DNA of 43,321 nucleotides from Rhodospirillaceae bacterium (GTDB taxonomy: Bacteria > Pseudomonadota > Alphaproteobacteria > UBA7887), in assembly GCA_002728255.1 (NCBI GenBank), contig PBWV01000003.1, positions 1 through 43,321 of the forward strand, written 5' to 3'. The notes under the pieces are model-generated. The model searched no databases, was not told where the DNA came from, and was given only the letters and a program-made list of their open reading frames with translations. Positions 32,747-41,517 of this stretch are shown here, piece by piece; within the stretch, counting starts at the first letter, position 1; each line of letters opens with the position of its first letter. A program made the position numbers and the translations under genes.

Positions 32747-33511
32747 CTATTGAGTTGTATCAGGACCATGAAGATCACGAGGGCTTCCCTCCGGGAAGAT
32801 TCCCAGGCGCCGAGCTACTTCTTGGTATGCTTCTTCCACTCGATCTAAGTCACGACGGAAACGATCTTTATCAAGTTTCTCGTTAGTTTTCAAATCCCAC
32901 AAACGGCAATTGTCTGGGCTTATCTCGTCCGCCAAAACCGTTCGAACCTCATCTCCTTCATAGAGACGGCCGAATTCTAGCTTGAAATCAACGAGCGTGA
33001 TTTCTAGTCCCAGAAATAATCCAGATAGAAAATCATTTATCCTGAGAGCCATCGCTAATATTTCATCAAGTTCTGTTGGTGAGGCCCAGCCAAAAGCTGT
33101 TATATGCTCTTCCATTATCATTGGGTCATCTAGTTCATCAGACTTATAGTAGTATTCAACGATAGATCTTGGTAGGGCTGTCCCTTCTTCAAGCCCAAAT
33201 CTTTTGGCTAAGGATCCGGCGGTTACATTCCTCACGACAACTTCTATGGGTATGATCTCAACTTCTTTTACAAGTTGTTCCCGCATATTAAGGCGGCGAA
33301 CAAAATGGGTGGGTATCCCAATTGCGCCTAATTTTGTCATTAGGTATTCTGAGATTCGGTTGTTTAATACCCCCTTGCCAGTAATAGTTCCCTTCTTTTT
33401 ATTATTGAAAGCGGTCGCATCGTCCTTGAAGTGCTGCACAAGAGTGCCGGGCTCCGGGCCTTCAAATAGCACCTTGGCTTTGCCCTCGTATATTTGTCTT
33501 CGCCGCGACAT
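32747..33511 (-). CDS. purC: Phosphoribosylaminoimidazole-succinocarboxamide synthase
   Basis: The protein has 254 residues from ATG 33511, which has GGAAAGAG upstream; the longer frame from 33547 adds an unlike 12 residues. The product starts [18 protein letters not shown]. Other conserved parts are [52 protein letters not shown] and [14 protein letters not shown]. It joins aspartate to CAIR in the step before PurB. It is the first gene of the purC-purS-purQ-purL-bolA-grxD run. Confidence 0.97.
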   Translation of the reverse strand: MSRRRQIYEGKAKVLFEGPEPGTLVQHFKDDATAFNNKKKGTITGKGVLNNRISEYLMTKLGAIGIPTHFVRRLNMREQLVKEVEIIPIEVVVRNVTAGSLAKRFGLEEGTALPRSIVEYYYKSDELDDPMIMEEHITAFGWASPTELDEILAMALRINDFLSGLFLGLEITLVDFKLEFGRLYEGDEVRTVLADEISPDNCRLWDLKTNEKLDKDRFRRDLDRVEEAYQEVARRLGIFPEGSPRDLHGPDTTQ

Positions 33512-33550
33512 GTTTGTCTCTTTCCAAAGATATAGGAGTTTTAGCAACGG

Positions 33551-33578
33551 GTCATACTGTTATGGCTAAAGCTGCCAA
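33551..33578 (-). promoter_or_regulatory. Candidate promoter of the purC run
   Basis: Read on the minus strand, TTGGCA (33578-33573) and TATGAC (33556-33551) are 16 bases apart. The -35 box is one mismatch from consensus and the -10 box two. It ends about 40 bases before the purC ATG. No purine riboswitch-like fold or PurR-type box was recognised. Prediction only. Confidence 0.35.
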
Positions 33579-33620
33579 AGAGATTATCGATCTTTTAACC
33601 TATAAGTAAACCACACACAA

Positions 33621-33664
33621 CGGCCCCATCCCAAATATAGCATATATTACCAGGGGAAGGGCCG
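33621..33664 (-). terminator. Two-tier inverted repeat downstream of the DUF4399 gene
   Basis: Outer arms 33621-33632 and 33653-33664 pair over 12 positions with three mismatches (perfect CGGCCC/GGGCCG at the base). Inside lies a perfect AT-rich palindrome, AATATA (33634-33639) and TATATT (33643-33648), around GCA. It sits after the end of the DUF4399 gene and before the purC promoter, so it could end the upstream transcript. No T-run follows closely, so the mode of action is uncertain. Confidence 0.4.
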
Positions 33665-33715
33665 CACTATACCCAAAATTCGGTGCCTTTATGATGTGTG
33701 TTTGCTCGGGTAAAA

Positions 33716-34153
33716 TTACTCGACTATTATGGTTATTACTTCTGAGTGAATTGGTGGATTATGTGGCAAGTGGTAGTGGTCTGCTAATAACAATTGGAGA
33801 GAGTGTTTCCCTGGAAGGAGTTCAATTGTTGTTTGGGTTTGTCCACCACCAAAGTGGCGATAATTTTCGTCGGAAGGGATAGGTTCGTTGAGTGGAGGCA
33901 GTGCAGCATCAACGATTAGGTGATGGTGCCCAGTGCCTGTCTTTTCCACTCCTGCTGGAGCGACCCCCATACCATCTAGTCCAAACAAGATAGTCACAGG
34001 GGAGGAAACAGTATCTCCATTCACCGGGCTAATTATATACACACGAGTTCCGACATTTGACTCCATGGCATCATCCGAATGTACCACGATCGGTGTTAAG
34101 CAAATTAAGCCGGTAGCTAATAGCGCAAGCTTTAAGTATAAATTTTTGAACAT
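33716..34153 (-). CDS. Periplasmic DUF4399 protein
   Basis: The protein has 145 residues. The signal peptide (MFKNLYLKLALLATGLICLTP, cleavage near VVHS/DD) is followed by the DUF4399 domain: RVYIISPVNGDTVSSPVTILFGLDGMGVAPAG, then GTGHHHLIVDAALPP, HFGGGQTQTTIELLPGKHSLQLLLADHYH and the end IHSEVITIIV. The histidine-rich G-H-H-H-L-I-V-D motif suggests metal binding. The family's role is unknown. TTCCTCC on the plus strand just before the start gives GGAGGAA on the coding strand, a strong ribosome binding site. Confidence 0.9.
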   Translation of the reverse strand: MFKNLYLKLALLATGLICLTPIVVHSDDAMESNVGTRVYIISPVNGDTVSSPVTILFGLDGMGVAPAGVEKTGTGHHHLIVDAALPPLNEPIPSDENYRHFGGGQTQTTIELLPGKHSLQLLLADHYHLPHNPPIHSEVITIIVE

Positions 34154-34251
34154 TTATTCCTCCTTGAAGGCACTGATCTAGGCGAGTTCGTGGTCCATTA
34201 TCCCGGACTATGGGGCGTACGTCCAGAATAAGAGCACGATCCACGACGATT

Positions 34252-35022
34252 TTATTTCTCTGTTGAGAACCTTATCCGGTAGTAGGGTGATGGGCTGGGA
34301 TACCCATCAGAGAAGTGCCAAACTGGTGGGACAGTAGAAAATTCAATAGAGGGTAAGGCGATTAAGGAACTTGAGGTTGTCCCAAACCCCGTTTCCGTCC
34401 AAATACGCATTGCTTCTGTTGGTCCCGCCTGAGGCTCATGGACACGACTGGCTAGCAAGTCTTTCCAGGATTGCCAATTATCAGATTCTGGAATGGGTTC
34501 CGTTGTTTTTCTAAATACGGGGAGATAGGTTTTTATTCGAGAGGACCTATAATCGTTGATATCCCAGGATGTCAACATTGATAATCCGAAGGGTATTGGT
34601 TGCACATGAATGTTATCTGATTGCTGGGCGCAGCGATGGGCTACCCAGAATGCATCCCTATTGTCAGCAACAACCATATTGAAGGGGCGGTACGCCAGAC
34701 CATTTATGTTGGAGAGAGATTGTGCAGCGGATGAGGCGTCGGCATGCTCGAGTGCCTCCAATACTAGTTCTCCACGGCTGCGTTTATTTGCTTCAGTGCC
34801 TAACGTACCTGTGCGATTGAGAATGGCTGCGGTTACCCCATAATCGTTAATGCCCAGCCAGCTTCCTCCAGCTTCTTTATCCAGGCCACCAACAGTCGTT
34901 GGCCGATCGGGCCAATGCCGTGCCGGGGATAGCCAGGGTCGACCCAGAGCCTCATCTCGGTTTGCGCCGATTATGATTGGCCACTTATGATTCGGCCGTC
35001 GCAAAATTATCAAAGTACACAT
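34252..35022 (-). CDS. NRDE family protein (TANGO2-like)
   Basis: The protein has 256 residues. It starts MCTLIIL, with the conserved C2, and the family name motif appears in IIIGANRDEALGRPWL. Other family parts are GGLDKEAGGSWLGINDYGVTAAILNR and SRGELVLEALEHAD, then FNMVVADNRDAFWV. The fold is thought to be like N-terminal nucleophile hydrolases; human TANGO2 belongs here. Biochemical function is not settled, with heme and lipid roles proposed for relatives. It stands alone between DUF4399 and a small plus-strand gene. Confidence 0.9.
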   Translation of the reverse strand: MCTLIILRRPNHKWPIIIGANRDEALGRPWLSPARHWPDRPTTVGGLDKEAGGSWLGINDYGVTAAILNRTGTLGTEANKRSRGELVLEALEHADASSAAQSLSNINGLAYRPFNMVVADNRDAFWVAHRCAQQSDNIHVQPIPFGLSMLTSWDINDYRSSRIKTYLPVFRKTTEPIPESDNWQSWKDLLASRVHEPQAGPTEAMRIWTETGFGTTSSSLIALPSIEFSTVPPVWHFSDGYPSPSPYYRIRFSTEK

Positions 35023-35199
35023 CTGAAATCATAACCTGATTTATATGTAGATTTGGGCAACGTGGTCCCCATAATTGGCGTATCAACTTGCAAACAAGAT
35101 AACGTTTTTTTTCATAAGTATCTTACATAATGGTATATAGGTGTGAATTATAGTTTGGGAGAAAAATAAATAAGCACTTTTAAGAATGGGGAAAAGGCG

Positions 35200-35454
35200 T
35201 TGAAAGCCGATTTCAGCATCATTAGGAACTACAATTTAAGGCGACGGCCTGGGAGAAATAAGCGATTAGGGCTTTGGGCCCCAGATGAGCTTGGATTCTC
35301 AGGAGCGAAAGCCGATCTCTATGCAAGAGAAGTTGTTTTGGCTGATTTTGATGAGCCGGGCGATAATGACGTTCTTCGGAAGATTTTTGCCGACTTTGAA
35401 AAAGGAAGCGTGGTCATAGATCCTTCAAAATTGGATATGAGACGGATCAGTTGA
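35200..35454 (+). CDS. Small protein of unknown function, TTG start (84 aa)
   Basis: The product reads MKADFSIIRNYNLRRRPGRN and then KRLGLWAPDELGFSGAKADL, followed by an acidic stretch (LADFDEPGDNDVL) and FEKGSVVIDPSKLDMRRIS. It is soluble and carries a basic N-terminal third and an acidic second half. The only in-frame start is TTG 35200, with GGGG and AAGG upstream. Composition is protein-like and no larger frame competes, but I recognise no family. Confidence 0.55.
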   Translation: MKADFSIIRNYNLRRRPGRNKRLGLWAPDELGFSGAKADLYAREVVLADFDEPGDNDVLRKIFADFEKGSVVIDPSKLDMRRIS

Positions 35455-35532
35455 TGTCCGTGGCGAAGCAGCAGCTTATACATGAATAAAACTCATATAC
35501 ACCACCTAAAAAGTTGACCTATTTCTCTGGGT

Positions 35533-36825
35533 TTAAGAAAAGACGCGGCTAAAAATGTCGTCCAGATATTTTAGTTCATTGGATGAATCAAAAATTCGAT
35601 CTAATTCATTTTGTGGGATATGGTCTGCAATTTCAGGGTCCGTTTTTAGGCTTTCTCTAAAGCTACTTCCTTGCTCCCACGTGCTCATTGCATTTCGCTG
35701 CACGGCACGATAGGCCGCTTCCCGGCTGAGTCCGGCTTGAGTGAGTAATAGGAGAACCCGTTGAGAATGAATGAGGCCACCTAAACTATTCAAGTTCCGA
35801 ACCATATTATCCGGGTAAACCAGTAGTTTTTCTATTACTTTAGTCAGTCGACTAAGGGCAAAATCCAGGGTTATTGTGGCGTCCGGCGCTATCAAGCGTT
35901 CTACAGAAGAATGAGATATATCTCGTTCATGCCACAAGGCAATGTTTTCCATTGCTGGTGCTACCGTGGAACGCACTACCCGGGCTAGGCCCGTTAGGTT
36001 TTCTGTGAGAATGGGGTTCCGTTTGTGTGGCATGGCAGAGGAGCCCTTCTGACGAGAGTCAAAGAACTCTTCGACTTCCCGAACTTCTGTGCGTTGAAGA
36101 TGTCGAATTTCAGTCGATAATCGTTCCACCGAACCTGCCACAACTCCTAATGTGGCAAAAAACATAGCGTGACGGTCTCTGGGGATCACCTGAGTAGAAA
36201 TTATTTCGCGGGTTAGACCTAATTTTTTTGCAACATACTGTTCAATTTCAGGGTCCAGGGTAGAATAGGTTCCCACCGCTCCCGATATTGCGCAAACTGA
36301 TACCTCTTTTTGTGCCGCTTCAATGCGCTCTTTTGCTCGTGTAAACTCAGAATATGCGTATGCAAGCTTCAGTCCAAAAGTCGTTGTTTCTGCATGTATC
36401 CCGTGGCTCCTTCCCACGCAAACGGTATGCTTGAACTCATGCGCCCTATTTTTCAGCACAATACATAAATTTTCCAGATCGGCGCACAAAATAGTACATG
36501 CGCGATTGAGTTGTACTGCAAAGGCCGTATCCAGTACATCAGAGGAGGTTAGGCCTTGGTGCATAAATCGCGCTTCGTCCCCTATATTTTCAGCCACGTT
36601 AGTTAGAAACGCTATTACATCATGTTTGAGGTCTCTTTCTAGCTCATCAATCCGCGCAATATCAAATTTTCCACGGTCCATGATTGCTTTAGAAACTCCT
36701 GCAGGGATTATGCCCAGGGTCTCTTGTGCTTCGCAGGCGTAACGTTCAATATCAAGCCAGATCTCAAAGCGAGTTTTGGCTTCCCATAGTGATGACATTT
36801 CGGGACGGCTATAACGAGGGATCAT
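35533..36825 (-). CDS. purB: Adenylosuccinate lyase
   Basis: The protein has 430 residues. The fumarase/aspartase superfamily regions are in place: TSSDVLDT (93-100), RSHGIHAETT (139-148, general acid H141) and the signature loop GSSAMPHKRNP (261-271) with the catalytic serine. It starts MIPRYSRPEMSSLWE as most bacterial PurB do. It cleaves fumarate from SAICAR and from adenylosuccinate, so it acts both after PurC and in AMP formation. It is separated from the purC run by three unrelated genes and has its own upstream region. Confidence 0.98.
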   Translation of the reverse strand: MIPRYSRPEMSSLWEAKTRFEIWLDIERYACEAQETLGIIPAGVSKAIMDRGKFDIARIDELERDLKHDVIAFLTNVAENIGDEARFMHQGLTSSDVLDTAFAVQLNRACTILCADLENLCIVLKNRAHEFKHTVCVGRSHGIHAETTTFGLKLAYAYSEFTRAKERIEAAQKEVSVCAISGAVGTYSTLDPEIEQYVAKKLGLTREIISTQVIPRDRHAMFFATLGVVAGSVERLSTEIRHLQRTEVREVEEFFDSRQKGSSAMPHKRNPILTENLTGLARVVRSTVAPAMENIALWHERDISHSSVERLIAPDATITLDFALSRLTKVIEKLLVYPDNMVRNLNSLGGLIHSQRVLLLLTQAGLSREAAYRAVQRNAMSTWEQGSSFRESLKTDPEIADHIPQNELDRIFDSSNELKYLDDIFSRVFS

Positions 36826-36882
36826 ATGCTAATCTCATCTTCAAAGTGGAGAGCTGATTATTATTTGTGGCTTTATTATTAA

Positions 36883-36899
36883 ATTGTACTAAATACAAT
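36883..36899. promoter_or_regulatory. Palindromic operator-like site between purB and the aldolase gene
   Basis: ATTGTA (36883-36888) and TACAAT (36894-36899) form a perfect inverted repeat around the five bases CTAAA. It lies in the 138-bp AT-rich region between two divergent genes. Its shape (TTGT-N-ACAA core) recalls sites of GntR-family repressors. No regulator gene is adjacent. Confidence 0.4.
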
Positions 36900-36963
36900 A
36901 TCCAACATGGGTCTAAATTAGAGATTATAAACACTTTAACTCCAACAGTCGAATAGCAGGAAT

Positions 36964-39006
36964 ATGGAAAATCTGTGGTCCCAAAAAGAAGCTGAAGAGC
37001 TAGCTAAATATTACAAGGCACAGGGGGTTGGCCGGGATATCGCCATGCGGGTCTATAGCTCTCGTTTGCTTGGTGGTGTTTCAGATCTTGTTCTTCATGG
37101 TGGTGGTAATGTTTCGGTAAAGACCCGGGAGGAAGATTTTTTAGGTCAGACTGTGGAGGTTTTGCGGATCAAGGGTTCAGGGTGGAACATGGACACAATT
37201 GAACCAGATGGTTTGCCTGCCGTGAGACTTAAGCCGTTACAAGATAGCGTTGCATTGGACAATTTGAGTGATTTCGAGATGGTGAATCTTCATCGTACCA
37301 GTTTGATGGATAGCTCAGCCCCGAATCCCTCAGTTGAAACACTATTGCATGCGTTCTTACCACACAAATTCGTGGACCACACTCACTCTAACGCTATTTT
37401 AGCCCTTACCGATCAAGTGAATGGAGCGCAAATATGTCAGGAGATTTTTGGTTCTAGGGTAGCTATAGTTCCTTATATAATGCCTGGATTCCACCTCGCA
37501 AGAAGCGCTCTGGATGTATTCAGGGCCAGTCCAGCCTCTGAAGGCTTGATCCTGTTAAAGCATGGTATTTTCACTTTTGGCGAGACGGCTGAAGAATCCT
37601 ACAATCGTATGATAGAGCTAGTTACCTTGGCCGAATTTAATATCCCGGATTCTGCAGTGCCTAATGTGCAACCGGTTGCTGATTCTGTGCCAAGTCATGA
37701 CTTGGGCCCAGTTATTAGAGGTAAGTGTGTGGTATCAGGCCAGGGAGATGGGGAGGCATATCCATTTGTTGTTAGTTTTCGCACCAGCGCCGCCATCAGG
37801 TCATACAGTATGTCGAGGGAGGCGTCGCGGTTAGTGATGTCCGGGCCAGTGACGCCTGATCATGTTATTCGGACTAAGCCGTGGCCGCTACTGGTGGATC
37901 CCCCTAAAATTGACGAGTTATCCAATTGGGCCGATTATTTTGGCAAAAAGCTGCAAGACTACGAGAATCACTACCATGATTATTTTGCACGAAATAACTC
38001 CAAAGAACAAACCTCTAAAATTGCTCTAGACCCTCTACCACGAGTTATCTTGGTGAAGGACATTGGCCTGTTTGCCCTAGGGAAGGATTTAAGAACCGCA
38101 AAAATTGTGGCTGATATAGCTGAGACTAATGTTCGCGTTGTGAGTGATGCCGAAAGAGTTGGAAAATTTGAGAGTATTTCTGAGAAAGAGATTTTTGACA
38201 TCGAATATTGGCCATTAGAGCAAGCTAAGTTGGGAGGGGTTCCTAGGTCTAAATTGTCAGGAAAGGTAGTTGTGGTGACAGGGGCTGCGGGGGCCATAGG
38301 TAAGGCGATTGCTGAGGCGTTCCATGGTGAAGGTGCTGAGGTGATTTTGCTTGATTTTTCCGAGGAGGGATTAAAATCAACAGCTGAGTTTATGGGAGGG
38401 CATCCCATATGTTGTGATGTCACGAATCCCGAAGAGGTAGCTGCGGCTTTTAAGCAAATAAAATCCCTTTGTGGGGGAGTTGATATCCTTGTATCCAATG
38501 CGGGGATTGCGTTGGAAGGGCGCATAGGGGACGTGCCAGACGAAGTTTTAAGACGGAGTTTTGAGGTAAATTTCTTTGCTCACCAGAATGTGGCTAGCCG
38601 TGCTGTTGAGATAATGCGGACTCAGGGTATGGGGGGTGTACTTTTGTTTAACGTTTCTAAGCAAGCTGTGAATCCTGGGAAAAATTTTGGGCCGTATGGG
38701 CTTCCAAAGTCGGCAACCATGTTTCTGTCTCGTCAGTATGCTCTTGACTATGGTGGGGATGGCATTAGGTCTAATGCTGTAAATGCCGATAGAATCCGGT
38801 CTGGTATTATGACTGCTGAAATGATCGCGTCACGCGCGCAGTCTCGTGGGCAAGATGTGGAGCAATACATGAGCAGCAACCTTTTGGGACAGGAGGTGGG
38901 TGCCGAACATGTGGCTAAGGCATTTGTAGATCTTGCCTTATCACCCAGGACAACGGGTGCTGTGCTAACGGTTGATGGGGGCAATATTGCTGCGGCTCTG
39001 CGTTAG
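36964..39006 (+). CDS. Bifunctional class II aldolase / short-chain dehydrogenase
   Basis: The protein has 680 residues in two domains. The N-terminal class II aldolase part has LHGGGNVSVK (44-53), catalytic-type E125 in NPSVETLLHAFLP and zinc ligands H139 and H141 in DHTHSNAI. The C-terminal SDR domain starts near residue 430 with VVVTGAAGAIGKAIAEAF (TGAAGAIG at 439-446), SNAGIA, and Y578-x-x-x-K582 in YGLPKS. The same fusion occurs in RhaD/YuxG-type proteins of rhamnulose-1-phosphate metabolism. I infer a phosphorylated sugar or sugar-acid substrate; no rhamnose kinase or isomerase gene is nearby, so the exact one is open. Divergent from purB. Confidence 0.9.
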   Translation: MENLWSQKEAEELAKYYKAQGVGRDIAMRVYSSRLLGGVSDLVLHGGGNVSVKTREEDFLGQTVEVLRIKGSGWNMDTIEPDGLPAVRLKPLQDSVALDNLSDFEMVNLHRTSLMDSSAPNPSVETLLHAFLPHKFVDHTHSNAILALTDQVNGAQICQEIFGSRVAIVPYIMPGFHLARSALDVFRASPASEGLILLKHGIFTFGETAEESYNRMIELVTLAEFNIPDSAVPNVQPVADSVPSHDLGPVIRGKCVVSGQGDGEAYPFVVSFRTSAAIRSYSMSREASRLVMSGPVTPDHVIRTKPWPLLVDPPKIDELSNWADYFGKKLQDYENHYHDYFARNNSKEQTSKIALDPLPRVILVKDIGLFALGKDLRTAKIVADIAETNVRVVSDAERVGKFESISEKEIFDIEYWPLEQAKLGGVPRSKLSGKVVVVTGAAGAIGKAIAEAFHGEGAEVILLDFSEEGLKSTAEFMGGHPICCDVTNPEEVAAAFKQIKSLCGGVDILVSNAGIALEGRIGDVPDEVLRRSFEVNFFAHQNVASRAVEIMRTQGMGGVLLFNVSKQAVNPGKNFGPYGLPKSATMFLSRQYALDYGGDGIRSNAVNADRIRSGIMTAEMIASRAQSRGQDVEQYMSSNLLGQEVGAEHVAKAFVDLALSPRTTGAVLTVDGGNIAAALR

Positions 39007-39125
39007 CCAATGAATTGTTTGAGTTGTATTAGTAAAATGCATCATTCTTTGTCTATGTTGTCGGGACGCATTTATAGTTTGCACCTGTACTGCGGGATAC
39101 GTAATTCAAGCTAGGGAGTATTGTT

Positions 39126-39713
39126 ATGTCGAAGAAGGTAGAATTTTTATTTGATGTGGGCAGTCCCACAGCTTATCTGGCCTATACCCAGTTGCCCCTT
39201 ATTGCAGAGAAGACAAATGCCGAAATTGAATGGACGCCGATGCTGTTAGGGGGGCTTTTCAAAGCTGTCGGGAACCAGAGCCCGGCTTTCCTCAAACCAA
39301 AATCGGAGTGGATGTCGAGAGATATAGCGCGGTTTGCTGAGAGATATGGTGTTCCTTATCAGAAAAATAAGCACTTTCCCGTTAATACACTTCATTTAAT
39401 GCGTGGTGCTATCGCCGCTCAGGAGGAGCAAAATTTGCCTGAATACCTTGATTGTGTTTTCCGTGCCATGTGGGTGGACTCAAAAAAAATGGATGACCCT
39501 GAGGTGGTTAGCCAAACTTTTGAGGCCGCTGGGTTGGATCCAAAGCATATTTTTTCTAGAGCACAAGAGCAGCCAGTCAAGGACGGTTTGATCCGTAACA
39601 CCGAAAGTGCAGCAGAAAGAGGAGCTTTCGGAGCTCCTACTTTCTTTGTTGAAGGTGAGATGTTTTTTGGCCAAGATCGATTAGATTTTGTGGAGCAAGC
39701 TTTGCGAACCTGA
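39126..39713 (+). CDS. 2-hydroxychromene-2-carboxylate isomerase family protein (DsbA-like fold)
   Basis: The protein has 195 residues. The kappa-class GST/HCCA isomerase fold is seen in VEFLFDVGSPTAYLAYTQLP (serine at the active-site place), LGGLFKAVGNQSP, DIARFAERYGVPY and the final GAFGAPTFFVEGEMFFGQDRL. It needs glutathione in known cases. The name comes from naphthalene breakdown, but many members act elsewhere, and no aromatic degradation genes are here. Start at ATG 39126, with AGGGAG upstream. It lies 120 bases after the aldolase gene on the same strand. Confidence 0.92.
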   Translation: MSKKVEFLFDVGSPTAYLAYTQLPLIAEKTNAEIEWTPMLLGGLFKAVGNQSPAFLKPKSEWMSRDIARFAERYGVPYQKNKHFPVNTLHLMRGAIAAQEEQNLPEYLDCVFRAMWVDSKKMDDPEVVSQTFEAAGLDPKHIFSRAQEQPVKDGLIRNTESAAERGAFGAPTFFVEGEMFFGQDRLDFVEQALRT

Positions 39714-39778
39714 GCCATTAAAAATTTTCCGAATTCTGGTGTGTCATGGGCGAGAGTGTCATGCGTCCATAGAGGATC

Positions 39779-40591
39779 TTAGTACGGTGGGCAATGGTAT
39801 CCTTTAGGTGATAAGGTAAAAATTTTATGGCCATTTTTGGTGACGCCAAGGGAATGCTCAAATTGGGCCGATAAAGACCGATCGCGAGTCACTGCCGTCC
39901 ATCCGTCTTCTAAGATTTTTACGTCGAGCTTTCCCTGATTAATCATTGGTTCGATTGTAAAAAACATTCCCTCTGCAAGCTCCATGCCGTCTCCCTCTTT
40001 CCCATAGTGCAGAACACTGGGTGCGTCATGGAATACCTGTCCTATTCCATGTCCACAGAAGTCTCGCACGACCGAATATCGATGTTTTTCGGCAAAAACC
40101 TGAATTGCGTGTCCAATATCCCCCAGGGTAGCTCCTGGTCTAACTACTTCTATGCCCCTCATCATGGCTTCATACGTAATTTCCACGAGCCGACGTGCCT
40201 TAAGCGGAACCTTGCCCACGAGAAACATTCGGCTGGAGTCGCCATGCCATCCTTTTAAGATGACGGTAATATCAATATTGATGATATCTCCATCTCTTAA
40301 TTTCTTGTTCCCAGGGATGCCATGGCATACAACATGATTGAGTGAGGTACATATTGATTTGGGGAATCCCCTATAGTTGAGTGGGGCTGGTACCGCATCT
40401 CTGTCAACTATGAATTCGTGGCATAAAGAATCCAGTGCATCTGTGGTGATGCCTGGTTGCACATGCGGTGTGATAAAATCTAAAACTTCGGCCGCCAGAG
40501 CCCCAGCTTTTTCCATTGAAATAAAATCGCTTTCAGAGTGGAGTTTTACCTCACGGCCATCCGAGAAAATCTTGTTTTTTTCTTTAATCAT
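39779..40591 (-). CDS. map: Type I methionine aminopeptidase
   Basis: The protein has 270 residues. Metal-binding residues are read in DIINIDITVILKGWHGDSSRMF (two aspartates), FCGHGIGQVFHDAPSVLHYG (histidine), GMFFTIEPMI (glutamate) and AQFEHSLGVT (glutamate). LNHVVCHGIP gives the family's substrate histidine. It removes the initiator methionine from new proteins, with two metal ions in the active site. It precedes sfsA in the alphaproteobacterial order map-sfsA-CinA-like. It has ordinary length and no extra N-terminal domain. Confidence 0.96.
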   Translation of the reverse strand: MIKEKNKIFSDGREVKLHSESDFISMEKAGALAAEVLDFITPHVQPGITTDALDSLCHEFIVDRDAVPAPLNYRGFPKSICTSLNHVVCHGIPGNKKLRDGDIINIDITVILKGWHGDSSRMFLVGKVPLKARRLVEITYEAMMRGIEVVRPGATLGDIGHAIQVFAEKHRYSVVRDFCGHGIGQVFHDAPSVLHYGKEGDGMELAEGMFFTIEPMINQGKLDVKILEDGWTAVTRDRSLSAQFEHSLGVTKNGHKIFTLSPKGYHCPPY

Positions 40592-40704
40592 AGTTTTTAT
40601 ATAGTACGTTTAATGTGACAGTGATTAGTTAGCTTGTTTCTCCAAATCCCTTAAACCAGGTATTAGTGTATCAGAATCCAAGGTAATTTATTGGGCATAA
40701 AAGT

Positions 40705-41403
40705 CTAACGTATCAGTCTTATTCTCCTGTCAAGGCAGATTGCTTTAGTAGTTAAACGACATGAATAACACAAGTGTTCCACACCACTGCTTGTTGCTTT
40801 AATAAAAGCATTGTGGTACTCGGGATCAATATCTTTAGCAATCTTAAAGGTTGCACAATCCTCTCTTTGCACGAGATACACCATCACGGCCCGGTGGCCA
40901 AGTTTCACCATATTAGATAACTCTCTTAAATGCTTTGCTCCACGGGTTGTTACTGAGTCAGGAAACTCGGCACTTTTTCCTCGTTTAAGGTGAACATTTT
41001 TAATTTCTACAAAGCATTTTTCTCCGCTGGATTTCTCGAGAAGAATATCTATGCGAGAGGATTCTCCATATTTTACTTCTCTTCGAAGGCTGTGGTAACC
41101 AGACAACGCCTGTATTTTATTATTATTAATAGATTCAGCCACTATGCTGTTTGGATGATTTGTATTTATTCCGACTAGTGAATCTCCGATTCTAATCAAC
41201 TCCCAAGACCATCGCAATTTCCGAGAAGGATTTTGGGCAGGAGATACCCAGACTTCGGACCCTGGTTCTTTCAGTCCTGTCATTGCTCCGGGGTTAGCAA
41301 CGTGCGCTGTGACGATTTCCCCTGAAGGAAACTCAATATCGGCCAAAAAGCGTTTGTAGCGTTTCAATAAGGTCGCCTGGACTAACGGTTCCACAAATTC
41401 CAT
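40705..41403 (-). CDS. sfsA: SfsA family DNA/RNA-binding nuclease-like protein
   Basis: The protein has 232 residues. Hallmarks are LLKRYKRFLADIEFPSGEIVTAHVANPGAMTGL near the start, RKLRWSWELI, then LEKSSGEKCFVEIKNVHLKRG, a PD-(D/E)xK-like nuclease core (E-I-K). FPDSVTTRGAKHLREL and YLVQREDC follow. E. coli SfsA was named for sugar fermentation stimulation and binds DNA; its real role is unclear. It is upstream of map on the same strand, and diverges from the CinA-like gene. Confidence 0.95.
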   Translation of the reverse strand: MEFVEPLVQATLLKRYKRFLADIEFPSGEIVTAHVANPGAMTGLKEPGSEVWVSPAQNPSRKLRWSWELIRIGDSLVGINTNHPNSIVAESINNNKIQALSGYHSLRREVKYGESSRIDILLEKSSGEKCFVEIKNVHLKRGKSAEFPDSVTTRGAKHLRELSNMVKLGHRAVMVYLVQREDCATFKIAKDIDPEYHNAFIKATSSGVEHLCYSCRLTTKAICLDRRIRLIR

Positions 41404-41517
41404 TACCGCACATTAGAACACTTGGGCCAATAGGTCTATCAGTGACTTGGTCTTTCGCGCTTGGGTGGGGGAGCTGTTTAGGTTATAACCCTTTTGGGTC
41501 TGGGAGGATCAATTAAG

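Noticed and set aside
33512-33620. Purine riboswitch before purC
   Set aside because: None of the conserved junction sequences of purine or PRPP riboswitches can be found.
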